Shown: positions 1-5,212, numbered from the stretch's first letter. The stretch: 5,704 bases of DNA from an uncultured Erysipelotrichaceae bacterium (GCA_902767005.1 CACXFY010000014.1:1-5704), one strand, 5' to 3'. The notes: generated by a model not told the origin, from the letters alone. Numbers and translations are program-made.

Positions 1-1865
1 ATTAATATAGAAATAATTATTACTGGCAATAAAGCTCTATATGTAAAAAAGTATAGATGTGATGAATGAAATGTTAATACTAAGTATCTTATTAATGGTA
101 TTAATACTATAAAATGTAAATTATTATATTTTTTAAGTATAATAGTATCCAATAATAGTAGTAGTATTAATAATACTAAACATATGATATGACCATTGTT
201 TATATATACAAATGGAATTATTGGAATAAAGTTATTTATTATAGAGAATTCTAGATCCATTATTTGATTATCTGAATTCCATGTTCTAATAGATGCATCA
301 TATATTATTTCTGATAGAATATCTGGACCATAATGAAGTATATCTATAAACCATTTAGTTAAGAATGTTCCTACATAGCCTATTCCCCAGAGAGTAATAA
401 ATATTAATATTTCTTTATAGCTTATTTTTTCTTTGTTTTTTATTTTTAAATATAAATAGAATAATAATGGCATTGTTAGAGTTATTGTTTCTACTGTTAA
501 GAAGTCATAGAAACAAGTAAGCATTCCTATTATTAAGAAAAATATATCTATATATTTACTTTTATTATTATATAATCTTCTAATTATATTCATTCCTATT
601 AACATTATTATAAATACTAATACATATTGAAATGATTTAGGCACAAAGAATATATTAATAGATAGTGACGCTAGAAAGAAGGCTATTGAAAATAACTTAT
701 CAGTTTTAAATAACATTATTAGTGTATATGTGAATAAGATAATAAATAAAGTCATTATAATTATATTAATTGTTTTTATATCAAAGAATATAGTTAATGG
801 TTTTAATATAGTAGTTTGACCATGCCAATATCTACTATAATTAATTAATTGCATAGAATTATTTGATATTAAATAACATGTTTGAGATTTATCGCATTCT
901 ATTGGATAATTCATTTCTATCATAGATTTAATAGGATGATTAGAGTCAGATGAATATATAATAGCAAAGTTCTTTAAATCTCCTTCTTCTTCAAAAGTAC
1001 TATAAGGGTTTTTAATATTACTTTTTTTATTAAACATTTCTGTTAATTGAATAATTGATTTTTGACTGTTATTGCTTACTAATTTATGGGGAATTAGATT
1101 AGTTAAAAATAATGTAATTAAAAAGAATAATATAACAGTAATAAACGTAGTAAAATATCTAAATATTATAGAATTATTAAACTTTACTTTAGTTATTAGA
1201 TTAAAGTGTCTTAGACCATCTTTTATAGCTTTTAAATATGGTGGTCTATCTCTGCCATCTTTAAATAAATTGGTTGGTACTTCTAACATTTTTAGTTTAT
1301 TAATTTTAGCTTTAATAATCATTTCTGAGGCAAATTCAAAACCAGTAGAATTAAGATTACAGTTTAATACTTTTTCTCTATTAAAAGCTCTTAACCCACA
1401 GTGATAATCATGTGATTTAGTTTGGAATAAGATGTTACCATATTCGGTAAGTATTCTAGAGCCAATATTATGAGATAATGGCATAGCATGTTTTTCTATT
1501 GTACCTTTAAATCTATTTCCAATTACAAAGTCATAACCTTCTTCTAATTTATCAATAAACATTGGTATATCTTTTTCATCATAACTAAGATCAGAATCAA
1601 GCATAACTAAATATTTAGAATTAGATATATTAATACCATTTAATAAAGTATTACCATATCCTTTATTATTACAAATAGTGTGTTCTACTCTATTCTTTTT
1701 ACATATATTTATTGAATTATCTGTACTACCATTATCACATACTAATATTGAATAATCTTTTTTATATTTACTATTATTCATAGTCTTTTTTATTAGTTTA
1801 ATACACTTATCTAGTGTTTTTTCTTCATTAAGACATGGTAATAATATAGTAATTAATTTAGTCAT
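1..1865 (-). CDS. Family-2 glycosyltransferase fused to a polytopic membrane domain (3' end missing)
   Basis: The frame is open from the ATG at 1865 to the left edge (621 codons, no stop), so the C-terminus is missing. Residues 1-230 are a GT-A, DPM1-like sugar transferase. They show LPCLNEE (9-15), DNGSTD (44-49), the metal/nucleotide-binding DSD (90-92), GNRF (116-119), CGLRAF (156-161) and GRDRPPYL (204-211). Such enzymes use a nucleotide-sugar and usually charge a lipid phosphate at the inner membrane. From about residue 234 a hydrophobic helix begins, then a roughly 90-residue soluble loop, then many membrane helices. These carry YSRYWHG (343-349), FYDFLT (452-457) and HSSHLYFFTYR (600-610), motifs I associate with uncharacterised Bacillota membrane proteins near polysaccharide genes. 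AGGA at 1874-1877 supports the 1865 start. An in-frame ATG at 1898 has no ribosome binding site and lies almost at the predicted transcription start. The sugar and acceptor are unknown. Confidence 0.9.
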   Translation of the reverse strand, partial: MTKLITILLPCLNEEKTLDKCIKLIKKTMNNSKYKKDYSILVCDNGSTDNSINICKKNRVEHTICNNKGYGNTLLNGINISNSKYLVMLDSDLSYDEKDIPMFIDKLEEGYDFVIGNRFKGTIEKHAMPLSHNIGSRILTEYGNILFQTKSHDYHCGLRAFNREKVLNCNLNSTGFEFASEMIIKAKINKLKMLEVPTNLFKDGRDRPPYLKAIKDGLRHFNLITKVKFNNSIIFRYFTTFITVILFFLITLFLTNLIPHKLVSNNSQKSIIQLTEMFNKKSNIKNPYSTFEEEGDLKNFAIIYSSDSNHPIKSMIEMNYPIECDKSQTCYLISNNSMQLINYSRYWHGQTTILKPLTIFFDIKTINIIIMTLFIILFTYTLIMLFKTDKLFSIAFFLASLSINIFFVPKSFQYVLVFIIMLIGMNIIRRLYNNKSKYIDIFFLIIGMLTCFYDFLTVETITLTMPLLFYLYLKIKNKEKISYKEILIFITLWGIGYVGTFLTKWFIDILHYGPDILSEIIYDASIRTWNSDNQIMDLEFSIINNFIPIIPFVYINNGHIICLVLLILLLLLDTIILKKYNNLHFIVLIPLIRYLVLTFHSSHLYFFTYRALLPVIIISIL

Positions 1866-1910
1866 ATTATCATTCCTTTTATATATTCCAATGTTCATAA
1901 GTCTAATTAC

Positions 1911-1940
1911 ATTATAAATATGTTGTTTATAAATAGTCAA
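1911..1940 (-). promoter_or_regulatory. Promoter of the glycosyltransferase gene
   Basis: On the minus strand, -35 TTGACT (1940-1935) and -10 TATAAT (1916-1911) are separated by 18 bases. Transcription would start near 1904, giving a leader of about 40 bases with AGGA at 1877-1874, eight bases from the ATG. It lies back to back with the YitT promoter, so the 164-base gap serves both genes. Confidence 0.7.
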
Positions 1941-1971
1941 ATTATAGTTATTTGTTGAAGATAAATCTATC

Positions 1972-1999
1972 AACACTTTACTTTAAATTTTAAAGTGTT
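1972..1999. repeat. Inverted repeat over the yitT-like promoter, possible operator
   Basis: Arms AACACTTTA (1972-1980) and TAAAGTGTT (1991-1999) are perfect 9-base complements around a 10-base spacer. They cover the -35 and the spacer and touch the -10. Nearby are three copies of a GTTGA(t)A word: 1954-1958 on plus, 1974-1968 on minus (GTTGATA) and 2021-2027 on plus (GTTGATA, overlapping the ribosome binding site). The position suggests an operator. No cognate regulator is identified. Confidence 0.45.
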
Positions 2000-2004
2000 A
2001 TAAT
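1977..2004 (+). promoter_or_regulatory. Promoter of the yitT-like gene
   Basis: The -10 is a perfect TATAAT (1999-2004). A weaker -35, TTTACT (1977-1982), sits 16 bases upstream. Transcription would begin near 2011, leaving a leader of about 20 bases that contains AGGAG (2017-2021), eight bases before the ATG. Most of the promoter lies inside the inverted repeat listed at 1972-1999, so a repressor bound there could block it. Confidence 0.6.
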
Positions 2005-2029
2005 TAATTCTGTTTTAGGAGTTGATAAC

Positions 2030-2911
2030 ATGAAAAAAATTATTGATTTATTTAATTGGAGTTTAGAAGATATAGTTAAAGTTATTGTAGGATCTATACT
2101 ATTTTGTTTAGCAATTAATATATTTATTGTACCTAATAATTTATATACAGGAGGAGTACTTGGTATAGCTCAGTTAATTAGAAGTATTACTCAAGAATTA
2201 TTTAATATTAAAAATAGTTTTGATTATTCAGGTATTATTTATTATTTAATAAATATTCCATTATTTATAATGGCATTTAGAAATCTTGGTAAGAGTTTCT
2301 TTGCTAGAACAGTATTTGCGGTTACATTACAAGCTATATTATTATCTGTAATACCTACATATTTATTAATAGAAAATAATATATTAACTAATGTATTAGT
2401 TGGAGGTATATTAGGTGGTATAGGAGTTGGTCTTACACTAAATAGTGGGGCTTCTACTGGAGGTTCTGATATTATAGGATTAGTACTTGCGAAAAAGAAT
2501 AATAATGTATCTGTTGGTAAACTAGGATTAATAATAAATGTTATTGTTTATTTGATTGCTGGAGCAATGTATGGACTAGAAATAATGGTTTATTCAATTA
2601 TATATGCAGTATGTGATAGTTTAATGATAGATAAAATGCATGAACAAAATATATGTTCAACAGCATTTATATTTTGTAAAAAGAATCCAAAAAGAGTAAA
2701 TGATTATATTAAGAATGAATTGAATAGAGATTTTACTTATTGGGACGCTAAAGGTGGATATGATGATTCTAGAACTTATATTATATATACTGCTTTAACT
2801 AAATATGAATTAATAAAACTAGAAAGATATTTAAAGAAGTTTGATGATCAAATGTTTATGATTAAAAGTATAGGTGTAGGAATTAAAGGAGAATTTGAAA
2901 AGAAGTTTTAA
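2030..2911 (+). CDS. YitT family membrane protein (DUF161 with C-terminal DUF2179-type domain)
   Basis: This 293-residue protein has the usual length and layout of the YitT family. About six hydrophobic segments (near 13-33, 68-85, 97-115, 121-140, 166-182 and 184-199) are followed by a cytoplasmic C-terminal domain at about 208-290. Diagnostic stretches are IVPNNLYTGGVLGIAQL (33-49), the glycine/serine-rich NSGASTGGSDIIG (138-150) and the DUF2179-like ending GVGIKGEF (282-289). The family is widespread in Bacillota and its transport substrate or other activity is not established. The ATG has AGGAG eight bases upstream. The gene appears to be a single transcription unit, with its own divergent promoter and a terminator that overlaps its stop codon. 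Family assignment is secure and function is unknown. Confidence 0.93.
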   Translation: MKKIIDLFNWSLEDIVKVIVGSILFCLAINIFIVPNNLYTGGVLGIAQLIRSITQELFNIKNSFDYSGIIYYLINIPLFIMAFRNLGKSFFARTVFAVTLQAILLSVIPTYLLIENNILTNVLVGGILGGIGVGLTLNSGASTGGSDIIGLVLAKKNNNVSVGKLGLIINVIVYLIAGAMYGLEIMVYSIIYAVCDSLMIDKMHEQNICSTAFIFCKKNPKRVNDYIKNELNRDFTYWDAKGGYDDSRTYIIYTALTKYELIKLERYLKKFDDQMFMIKSIGVGIKGEFEKKF

Positions 2912-2928
2912 TTACAAAACTTCTTTTT
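2898..2928 (+). terminator. Intrinsic terminator of the yitT-like gene, overlapping its stop codon
   Basis: The 12-base arms AAAAGAAGTTTT (2898-2909) and AAAACTTCTTTT (2916-2927) are perfect complements around a 6-base loop. The right arm ends in a short T-run through 2928. The TAA stop (2909-2911) sits at the top of the left arm and the loop. The stem is symmetric (A-rich left, T-rich right), so it could also stop transcripts arriving on the minus strand from the ORF6N side. Confidence 0.75.
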
Positions 2929-3025
2929 AGTTATAGTTATTTATATCTCTTGTTACTTCTCTGGTATCTTCTTGTTGAACAGTCGCAGATTTTGCGACTG
3001 TTGAATCATCCAATTTCTCTATTTT
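2927..3025 (-). pseudogene. Fragment of a RhuM-family (virulence protein RhuM-like) gene
   Basis: A 32-codon stretch on the minus strand reads as real protein between two stops (TAG at 3028-3026, TAA at 2929-2927). It includes EKLDDSTVAKSATVQQE and then REVTRDINNYN. This matches my memory of the middle of RhuM-family DNA-binding-type proteins, where a T-x-Q-x-E-G-x-R-x-V-x-R segment leads into YYNLD-IISVGYR. Here the reading stops exactly at YN, so the conserved NLD-IISVGYR core and everything after it are gone, as is the N-terminus. There is no start codon or ribosome binding site. It lies 14 bases beyond the stop of the ORF6N gene in a different frame, and its end coincides with the yitT-like terminator. 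I infer a deletion relic. Identity rests on a short motif. Confidence 0.6.
2978..3002. repeat. GC-rich palindrome inside the RhuM relic
   Basis: Arms AACAGTCGCA (2978-2987) and TGCGACTGTT (2993-3002) are perfect complements around a 5-base loop. It stands out in such AT-rich DNA. On the minus strand it encodes the STVAKSATV segment of the RhuM relic. No T-run follows on either strand, so it is not a typical terminator. It resembles the palindrome at 3283-3309 in the ORF6N gene: both have AGTCG and CGACT flanking an AAAAT-containing centre when read on the minus strand. Confidence 0.85.
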
Positions 3026-3038
3026 CTATTTATATTTA

Positions 3039-3509
3039 TTAATTATCTATCCCACAATTATTAATGACTTCATTTATTAGCTTATTGATTTCTACTTTGT
3101 TTTCTAGCAATAAATATTTTCTTGGTAATATCTGTTCGTTATATTTTATATAATGTCTCATATTTACAAAGGTATCCATAATTCTAATACTTACTTCTAT
3201 TGCTTCTTTTGATTTTAGTATGGTTCCTAGCATATATACACCTTGCTCAACAAATGCTGTATGCCCTTTTCTAGAACCACCTTTTGAAGTCGAAATTTTC
3301 GACTTCAAATAATTATATTCTTTATCAGTGATTCTATATAAATATCTATTAGGAAATTTTTCTGGGTTGTTTTTAACAGCCTCATTAATTCTTTTAGTTT
3401 CAACATTATATAGTTTAGCTAAATCAGAATCTAACATAACCTCCTTTCCTTCTATTTCATAAATCATTTCTTCGATGTTTATAACATCTTTTTCTGCTAT
3501 TTCATTCAT
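3039..3509 (-). CDS. ORF6N domain-containing phage-type regulatory protein
   Basis: Residues about 11-120 form an ORF6N domain (related to the KilA-N/BRO group of phage and virus DNA-binding domains). Hallmarks are EGKEVMLDSDLAKLYNVETKRINEAVK (start E20, end K46; each half is conserved), FPNRYLYRIT (52-61), LKSKISTS (68-75), AFVEQGVYML (85-94) and SIRIMDTFVNMR (107-118). Many relatives continue well past this point with a longer C-terminal region. Here only about 38 residues follow, ending INNCGIDN, so the C-terminus may be cut short. DNA binding is known or presumed for the family and its target here is unknown. The ATG at 3509 has a strong GGAGG (3521-3517) seven bases upstream. The gene has its own promoter and a structured leader with a terminator immediately before the ribosome binding site, so expression may be attenuated. 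Confidence 0.88.
   Translation of the reverse strand: MNEIAEKDVINIEEMIYEIEGKEVMLDSDLAKLYNVETKRINEAVKNNPEKFPNRYLYRITDKEYNYLKSKISTSKGGSRKGHTAFVEQGVYMLGTILKSKEAIEVSIRIMDTFVNMRHYIKYNEQILPRKYLLLENKVEINKLINEVINNCGIDN
3283..3309. repeat. 27-base palindrome inside the ORF6N gene
   Basis: Arms TTTGAAGTCGAAA (3283-3295) and TTTCGACTTCAAA (3297-3309) are perfect 13-base complements around a single base. On the minus strand the palindrome covers the codons from about Y67 to K76 (LKSKISTSK), a position that is conserved at protein level in the family. The DNA symmetry is therefore superimposed on a functional protein motif. It could be an autoregulatory binding site or an RNA hairpin within the message. 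Confidence 0.9.
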
Positions 3510-3531
3510 AATAAAACCTCCTTTTTTGAAT

Positions 3532-3565
3532 AAAAAAAAGAATATCCCCCAATATAGGGATATTC
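3532..3565 (-). terminator. Intrinsic terminator just upstream of the ORF6N ribosome binding site
   Basis: Minus-strand arms GAATATCCC (3565-3557) and GGGATATTC (3548-3540) close an 8-base loop and are followed by eight T (3539-3532). The GGAGG of the ORF6N gene starts only 10 bases further on. Reading through is needed to express that gene from the upstream promoter, so this is either a regulated attenuator or the 3' end of a small RNA. Confidence 0.85.
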
Positions 3566-3654
3566 CGCAGCATGCAGATTTGTTTACTTGCCTTTAAACA
3601 AATACACCTTAGCGTCCAAATTGTCATATTAACACATGGCAAGATAATTAATAT
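3532..3654 (-). ncRNA. Structured leader RNA or small RNA upstream of the ORF6N gene
   Basis: The predicted transcript of about 120 bases runs from the promoter at 3688-3661 to the terminator. Its centre is a 9-bp stem, AUUUGUUUA (3603-3595) with UAAACAAAU (3586-3578). The 8-base loop of this stem contains GGCAAG (3592-3587). That loop is complementary to CUUGCC at 3643-3638 upstream, giving a possible 6-bp pseudoknot. Alternatively, UUAuCUUGCC could pair with GGCAAGUAA, in competition with the 9-bp stem. Between the two strands lie small hairpins: UGUU/GACA (near 3634-3622) and ACGC/GUGU (near 3615-3604). A UCUGC/GCGGA hairpin (3578-3564) abuts the terminator. I do not recognise any known riboswitch, T-box or housekeeping RNA consensus. 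Mutually exclusive pairing plus a terminator suggests a regulatory RNA, but this is inference from pairing alone. Confidence 0.55.
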
Positions 3655-3660
3655 AAGTTT

Positions 3661-3688
3661 ATTATACTTTCTTATTATAATAATACAA
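3661..3688 (-). promoter_or_regulatory. Promoter of the leader RNA and ORF6N gene
   Basis: On the minus strand, -35 TTGTAT (3688-3683) and a perfect -10 TATAAT (3666-3661) are 16 bases apart. The predicted start is near 3654. The -35 begins two bases after the stop codon of the upstream small gene (TAA at 3692-3690), so the two genes are tightly packed but probably transcribed separately. Confidence 0.6.
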
Positions 3689-3689
3689 G

Positions 3690-4013
3690 TTATTTTTCAT
3701 TATTTGTCTTTTTATAGGTAATTGGTTCTTCTTCATAGTCCTCTTCAAATTGTTCTATATATATATTTTCATAATCAATACTCAGTTCTTCATCAAAAAC
3801 CATAGTATAATTAAGTAATTTATAATATACTTCTTTAAGTAATAATTCATCTACAAATGTTAAACTTAGTAATTGATCAAATACACTGCTTATAATAGAT
3901 TCATCTGTTATATTACTTTTTATTATTTCATTAACTAATTTAGTATATCTAATAAGTTCTTTTGTATTTAATTCAGATATATAAATAATCATATCTTTTA
4001 TATCTTCATACAT
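3690..4013 (-). CDS. Small acidic protein of unknown function
   Basis: I do not recognise this 107-residue protein. Residues 1-75 look helical, with alternating hydrophobic and charged residues (MYEDIKDMIIYISELNTKEL at the start). The tail from about 74 to 99 is strongly acidic (FDEEL, EQFEEDYEEE) and the last residues are basic and polar. There is no signal peptide, membrane segment or cysteine. AAGGTGA lies four to five bases before the ATG at 4013, and an extended -10 lies just upstream, so it seems to have its own promoter between the terminator at 4041-4067 and the ORF6N promoter. No terminator of its own is visible, so some of its transcripts may run into the ORF6N leader. The clear ribosome binding site and promoter argue that the frame is real. 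Its acidity could fit a DNA-mimic or partner-binding role, but nothing shows this. Confidence 0.65.
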   Translation of the reverse strand: MYEDIKDMIIYISELNTKELIRYTKLVNEIIKSNITDESIISSVFDQLLSLTFVDELLLKEVYYKLLNYTMVFDEELSIDYENIYIEQFEEDYEEEPITYKKTNNEK

Positions 4014-4030
4014 ATTATCACCTTAGTAAA

Positions 4031-4039
4031 ATTATAGCA
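4031..4039 (-). promoter_or_regulatory. Extended -10 promoter of the small acidic-protein gene
   Basis: The minus strand reads TG-C-TATAAT (4039-4031), an extended -10 with no convincing -35 because the upstream bases belong to the terminator. The start would fall near 4024, so the message would begin at or just before the AAGGTGA ribosome binding site (4024-4018). That would be an unusually short leader. Confidence 0.45.
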
Positions 4040-4040
4040 T

Positions 4041-4067
4041 AAAAAAAACAAAGATTAACTTTGCTTT
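4041..4067 (-). terminator. Terminator of the two-gene operon 5212-4094
   Basis: On the minus strand CAAAG (4063-4059) pairs with CTTTG (4053-4049) around a 5-base loop. The stem extends by three more A-T pairs after one mismatch, then runs into eight T at 4048-4041. The stem is weak but the U-tail is long. It lies 27 bases past the stop of the papain-like gene. Confidence 0.65.
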
Positions 4068-4093
4068 AATTATTTTGCATTTATTGTTGATTA

Positions 4094-4540
4094 CTATAAA
4101 TATTTTTTTATTATTTTATAAGTTTTCTCTAGATTATCTGCTGTTCTTTTATCATACTTTGAAAAATCTATATACTTTTCTTCTGGATTTTTGAATGATT
4201 TATAAAATGCATTTGTTTTTCCAATATAGCTATAATTATCCAAGTTGTTATCTAAAGTTATAATATTAAACTGACCAAATGTTATATCTACAATAATAGT
4301 ATTTACTTTTAACCATGCGTGGCTTTTTATTGGCTTTTTTTTGTATTTACCATCTTCTCCATTAATATATTTTGGATTGAAACCTTTTTCTTTTAAATAT
4401 TTGCCAAGTAATAAAGAGGAATCACCACATGAACCCTTTGGAAAAGTATGCAAAGATGTTATCAGTTTTGATTTTTCATTATTTTTAGCAGAAATAATTG
4501 CACAAGTAAATTTTTTAACTAAATCTTCAATATTGTCCAT
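4094..4540 (-). CDS. Small papain/transglutaminase-like fold protein with Cys-His-Asp triad
   Basis: This 148-residue protein shows the ordered signature of a transglutaminase/papain-like fold. The catalytic cysteine is in FPKGSCGDSSLLLGKYL (33-49, C38). Then follow the histidine in SHAWLKV (73-79, H74) and the aspartate in IIVDITFGQF (82-91, D85). All three residues are present, so it is probably active as a cysteine peptidase, amidase or acyl/glutamyl transferase; the substrate is unknown. There is no signal peptide, so it is likely cytoplasmic. It is the second gene of an operon: its ATG is 15 bases after the stop of the upstream gene. Its only ribosome binding site, GGAGG at 4565-4561, is 20 bases from the ATG and lies within the upstream gene's last codons. 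An in-frame TAA at 4549-4547 rules out an earlier ATG, and there is no other methionine. Translation is probably coupled. The stop is TAG. Confidence 0.75.
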   Translation of the reverse strand: MDNIEDLVKKFTCAIISAKNNEKSKLITSLHTFPKGSCGDSSLLLGKYLKEKGFNPKYINGEDGKYKKKPIKSHAWLKVNTIIVDITFGQFNIITLDNNLDNYSYIGKTNAFYKSFKNPEEKYIDFSKYDKRTADNLEKTYKIIKKYL

Positions 4541-4555
4541 TATTTTTTATTGTTA

Positions 4556-4565
4556 TTAATCCTCC
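4556..4565 (-). promoter_or_regulatory. Badly spaced ribosome binding site shared with the upstream gene's stop codon
   Basis: GGAGG (4565-4561) is formed by the last codons AAG GAG GAT of the upstream gene, followed by its TAA (4558-4556). The next gene's ATG is 20 bases away, against the usual 5-10. This favours translational coupling by ribosomes terminating at the TAA, and predicts lower output of the papain-like protein than of its partner. Confidence 0.6.
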
Positions 4566-5212
4566 TTTTTTCTCCAAATTTTATTTTTTCTATTGTATCT
4601 ATAGTTACAATCTTTCATTATCTTCTTTTCATACTTTGATTTATTAGAATAAATATTATTATCTATAAATCCTTTCTTCCATTCATATTCTAGCTTAATT
4701 GTTTTTTGAATAAATTCCTTACTATAACCATAGTTTTCCTCAAAGAAAATATAAGTCTTCCTAATTAATCTAATCTCTTTTATAATGTAATAAATGGATT
4801 TTATAGCATTTGTAATTATTGTTTTAATTGTTGACATGCCTATAGCACTACCCATATCAGGTTGAACATGTACTATAACACTAATTGGTAAAAAACTTAC
4901 CAATTTGTTCATTCTTTTAAATGATAAATCATTATAATTATATTGCCAATTAATTACTCCTTTATTATATGTTTTACTATAACTTGCAATTATTCTAGAT
5001 AAATATGCATACTCTAACTCTGCATGAATAATATTTAATCCAATATTATTCAAATCTCTATTATTCTTTATATACTCTTCTAAATCATCTATATTATTTA
5101 TTTTTTTTTCTTTATAATCAATTGTTCTACAAAATAAAAGATCATCCTCAAATTTATACAACAGATTTATTCTATTAGTTATTTCACTGAATTCTTTTTT
5201 TGATGTTGACAT
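4556..5212 (-). CDS. Protein of unknown function, first gene of operon with papain-like protein
   Basis: I do not recognise this 218-residue protein. The N-terminal half (1-100) is charged and probably helical, including KEFSEITNRINLLYKFEDD (6-24). A more hydrophobic centre follows: LVSFLPISVIVHVQPDMG (104-121), then TIKTIITNAIKSIYYII (128-144). The second segment is amphipathic with lysines, so it need not cross the membrane. The C-terminal 45 residues are strongly basic (KYEKKIMKDCNYRYNRKNK), which would fit nucleic-acid or acidic-partner binding. AGGAGG six bases before the ATG makes the start secure, and a near-consensus promoter precedes it. It is co-transcribed with the papain-like gene. 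The pair could be an enzyme with its substrate or regulator, or a toxin-immunity or defence pair, but no motif proves any of these. Confidence 0.75.
   Translation of the reverse strand: MSTSKKEFSEITNRINLLYKFEDDLLFCRTIDYKEKKINNIDDLEEYIKNNRDLNNIGLNIIHAELEYAYLSRIIASYSKTYNKGVINWQYNYNDLSFKRMNKLVSFLPISVIVHVQPDMGSAIGMSTIKTIITNAIKSIYYIIKEIRLIRKTYIFFEENYGYSKEFIQKTIKLEYEWKKGFIDNNIYSNKSKYEKKIMKDCNYRYNRKNKIWRKKED

Noticed and set aside
1072..1404. 110-codon open frame on the plus strand
   Set aside because: It lies wholly antisense to the glycosyltransferase coding sequence, whose motifs (CGLRAF, GRDRPPYL and others) are unmistakable. It has no ribosome binding site or recognisable motif.
1896..1898. 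Upstream in-frame ATG for the glycosyltransferase, 11 codons earlier
   Set aside because: It has no ribosome binding site and would lie about six bases from the predicted transcription start. The ATG at 1865 has AGGA at good spacing and matches the usual N-terminus of GT2 proteins.
2978..3002. GC-rich hairpin as a transcription terminator of the ORF6N gene
   Set aside because: No run of T follows the stem on either strand, and the bases read as a coding relic. It is reported as a palindrome instead.
3532..3654. Leader RNA as a known riboswitch, T-box, SRP RNA or tmRNA
   Set aside because: No T-box sequence, SRP core or tmRNA end is present. The short GGACGC stretch only superficially recalls the cyclic-di-GMP-I riboswitch and lacks its other conserved parts.
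4341..4559. 72-codon open frame on the plus strand
   Set aside because: It is antisense to the papain-like gene, over its Cys/His motifs, and has no ribosome binding site. It is a mirror of a real gene.
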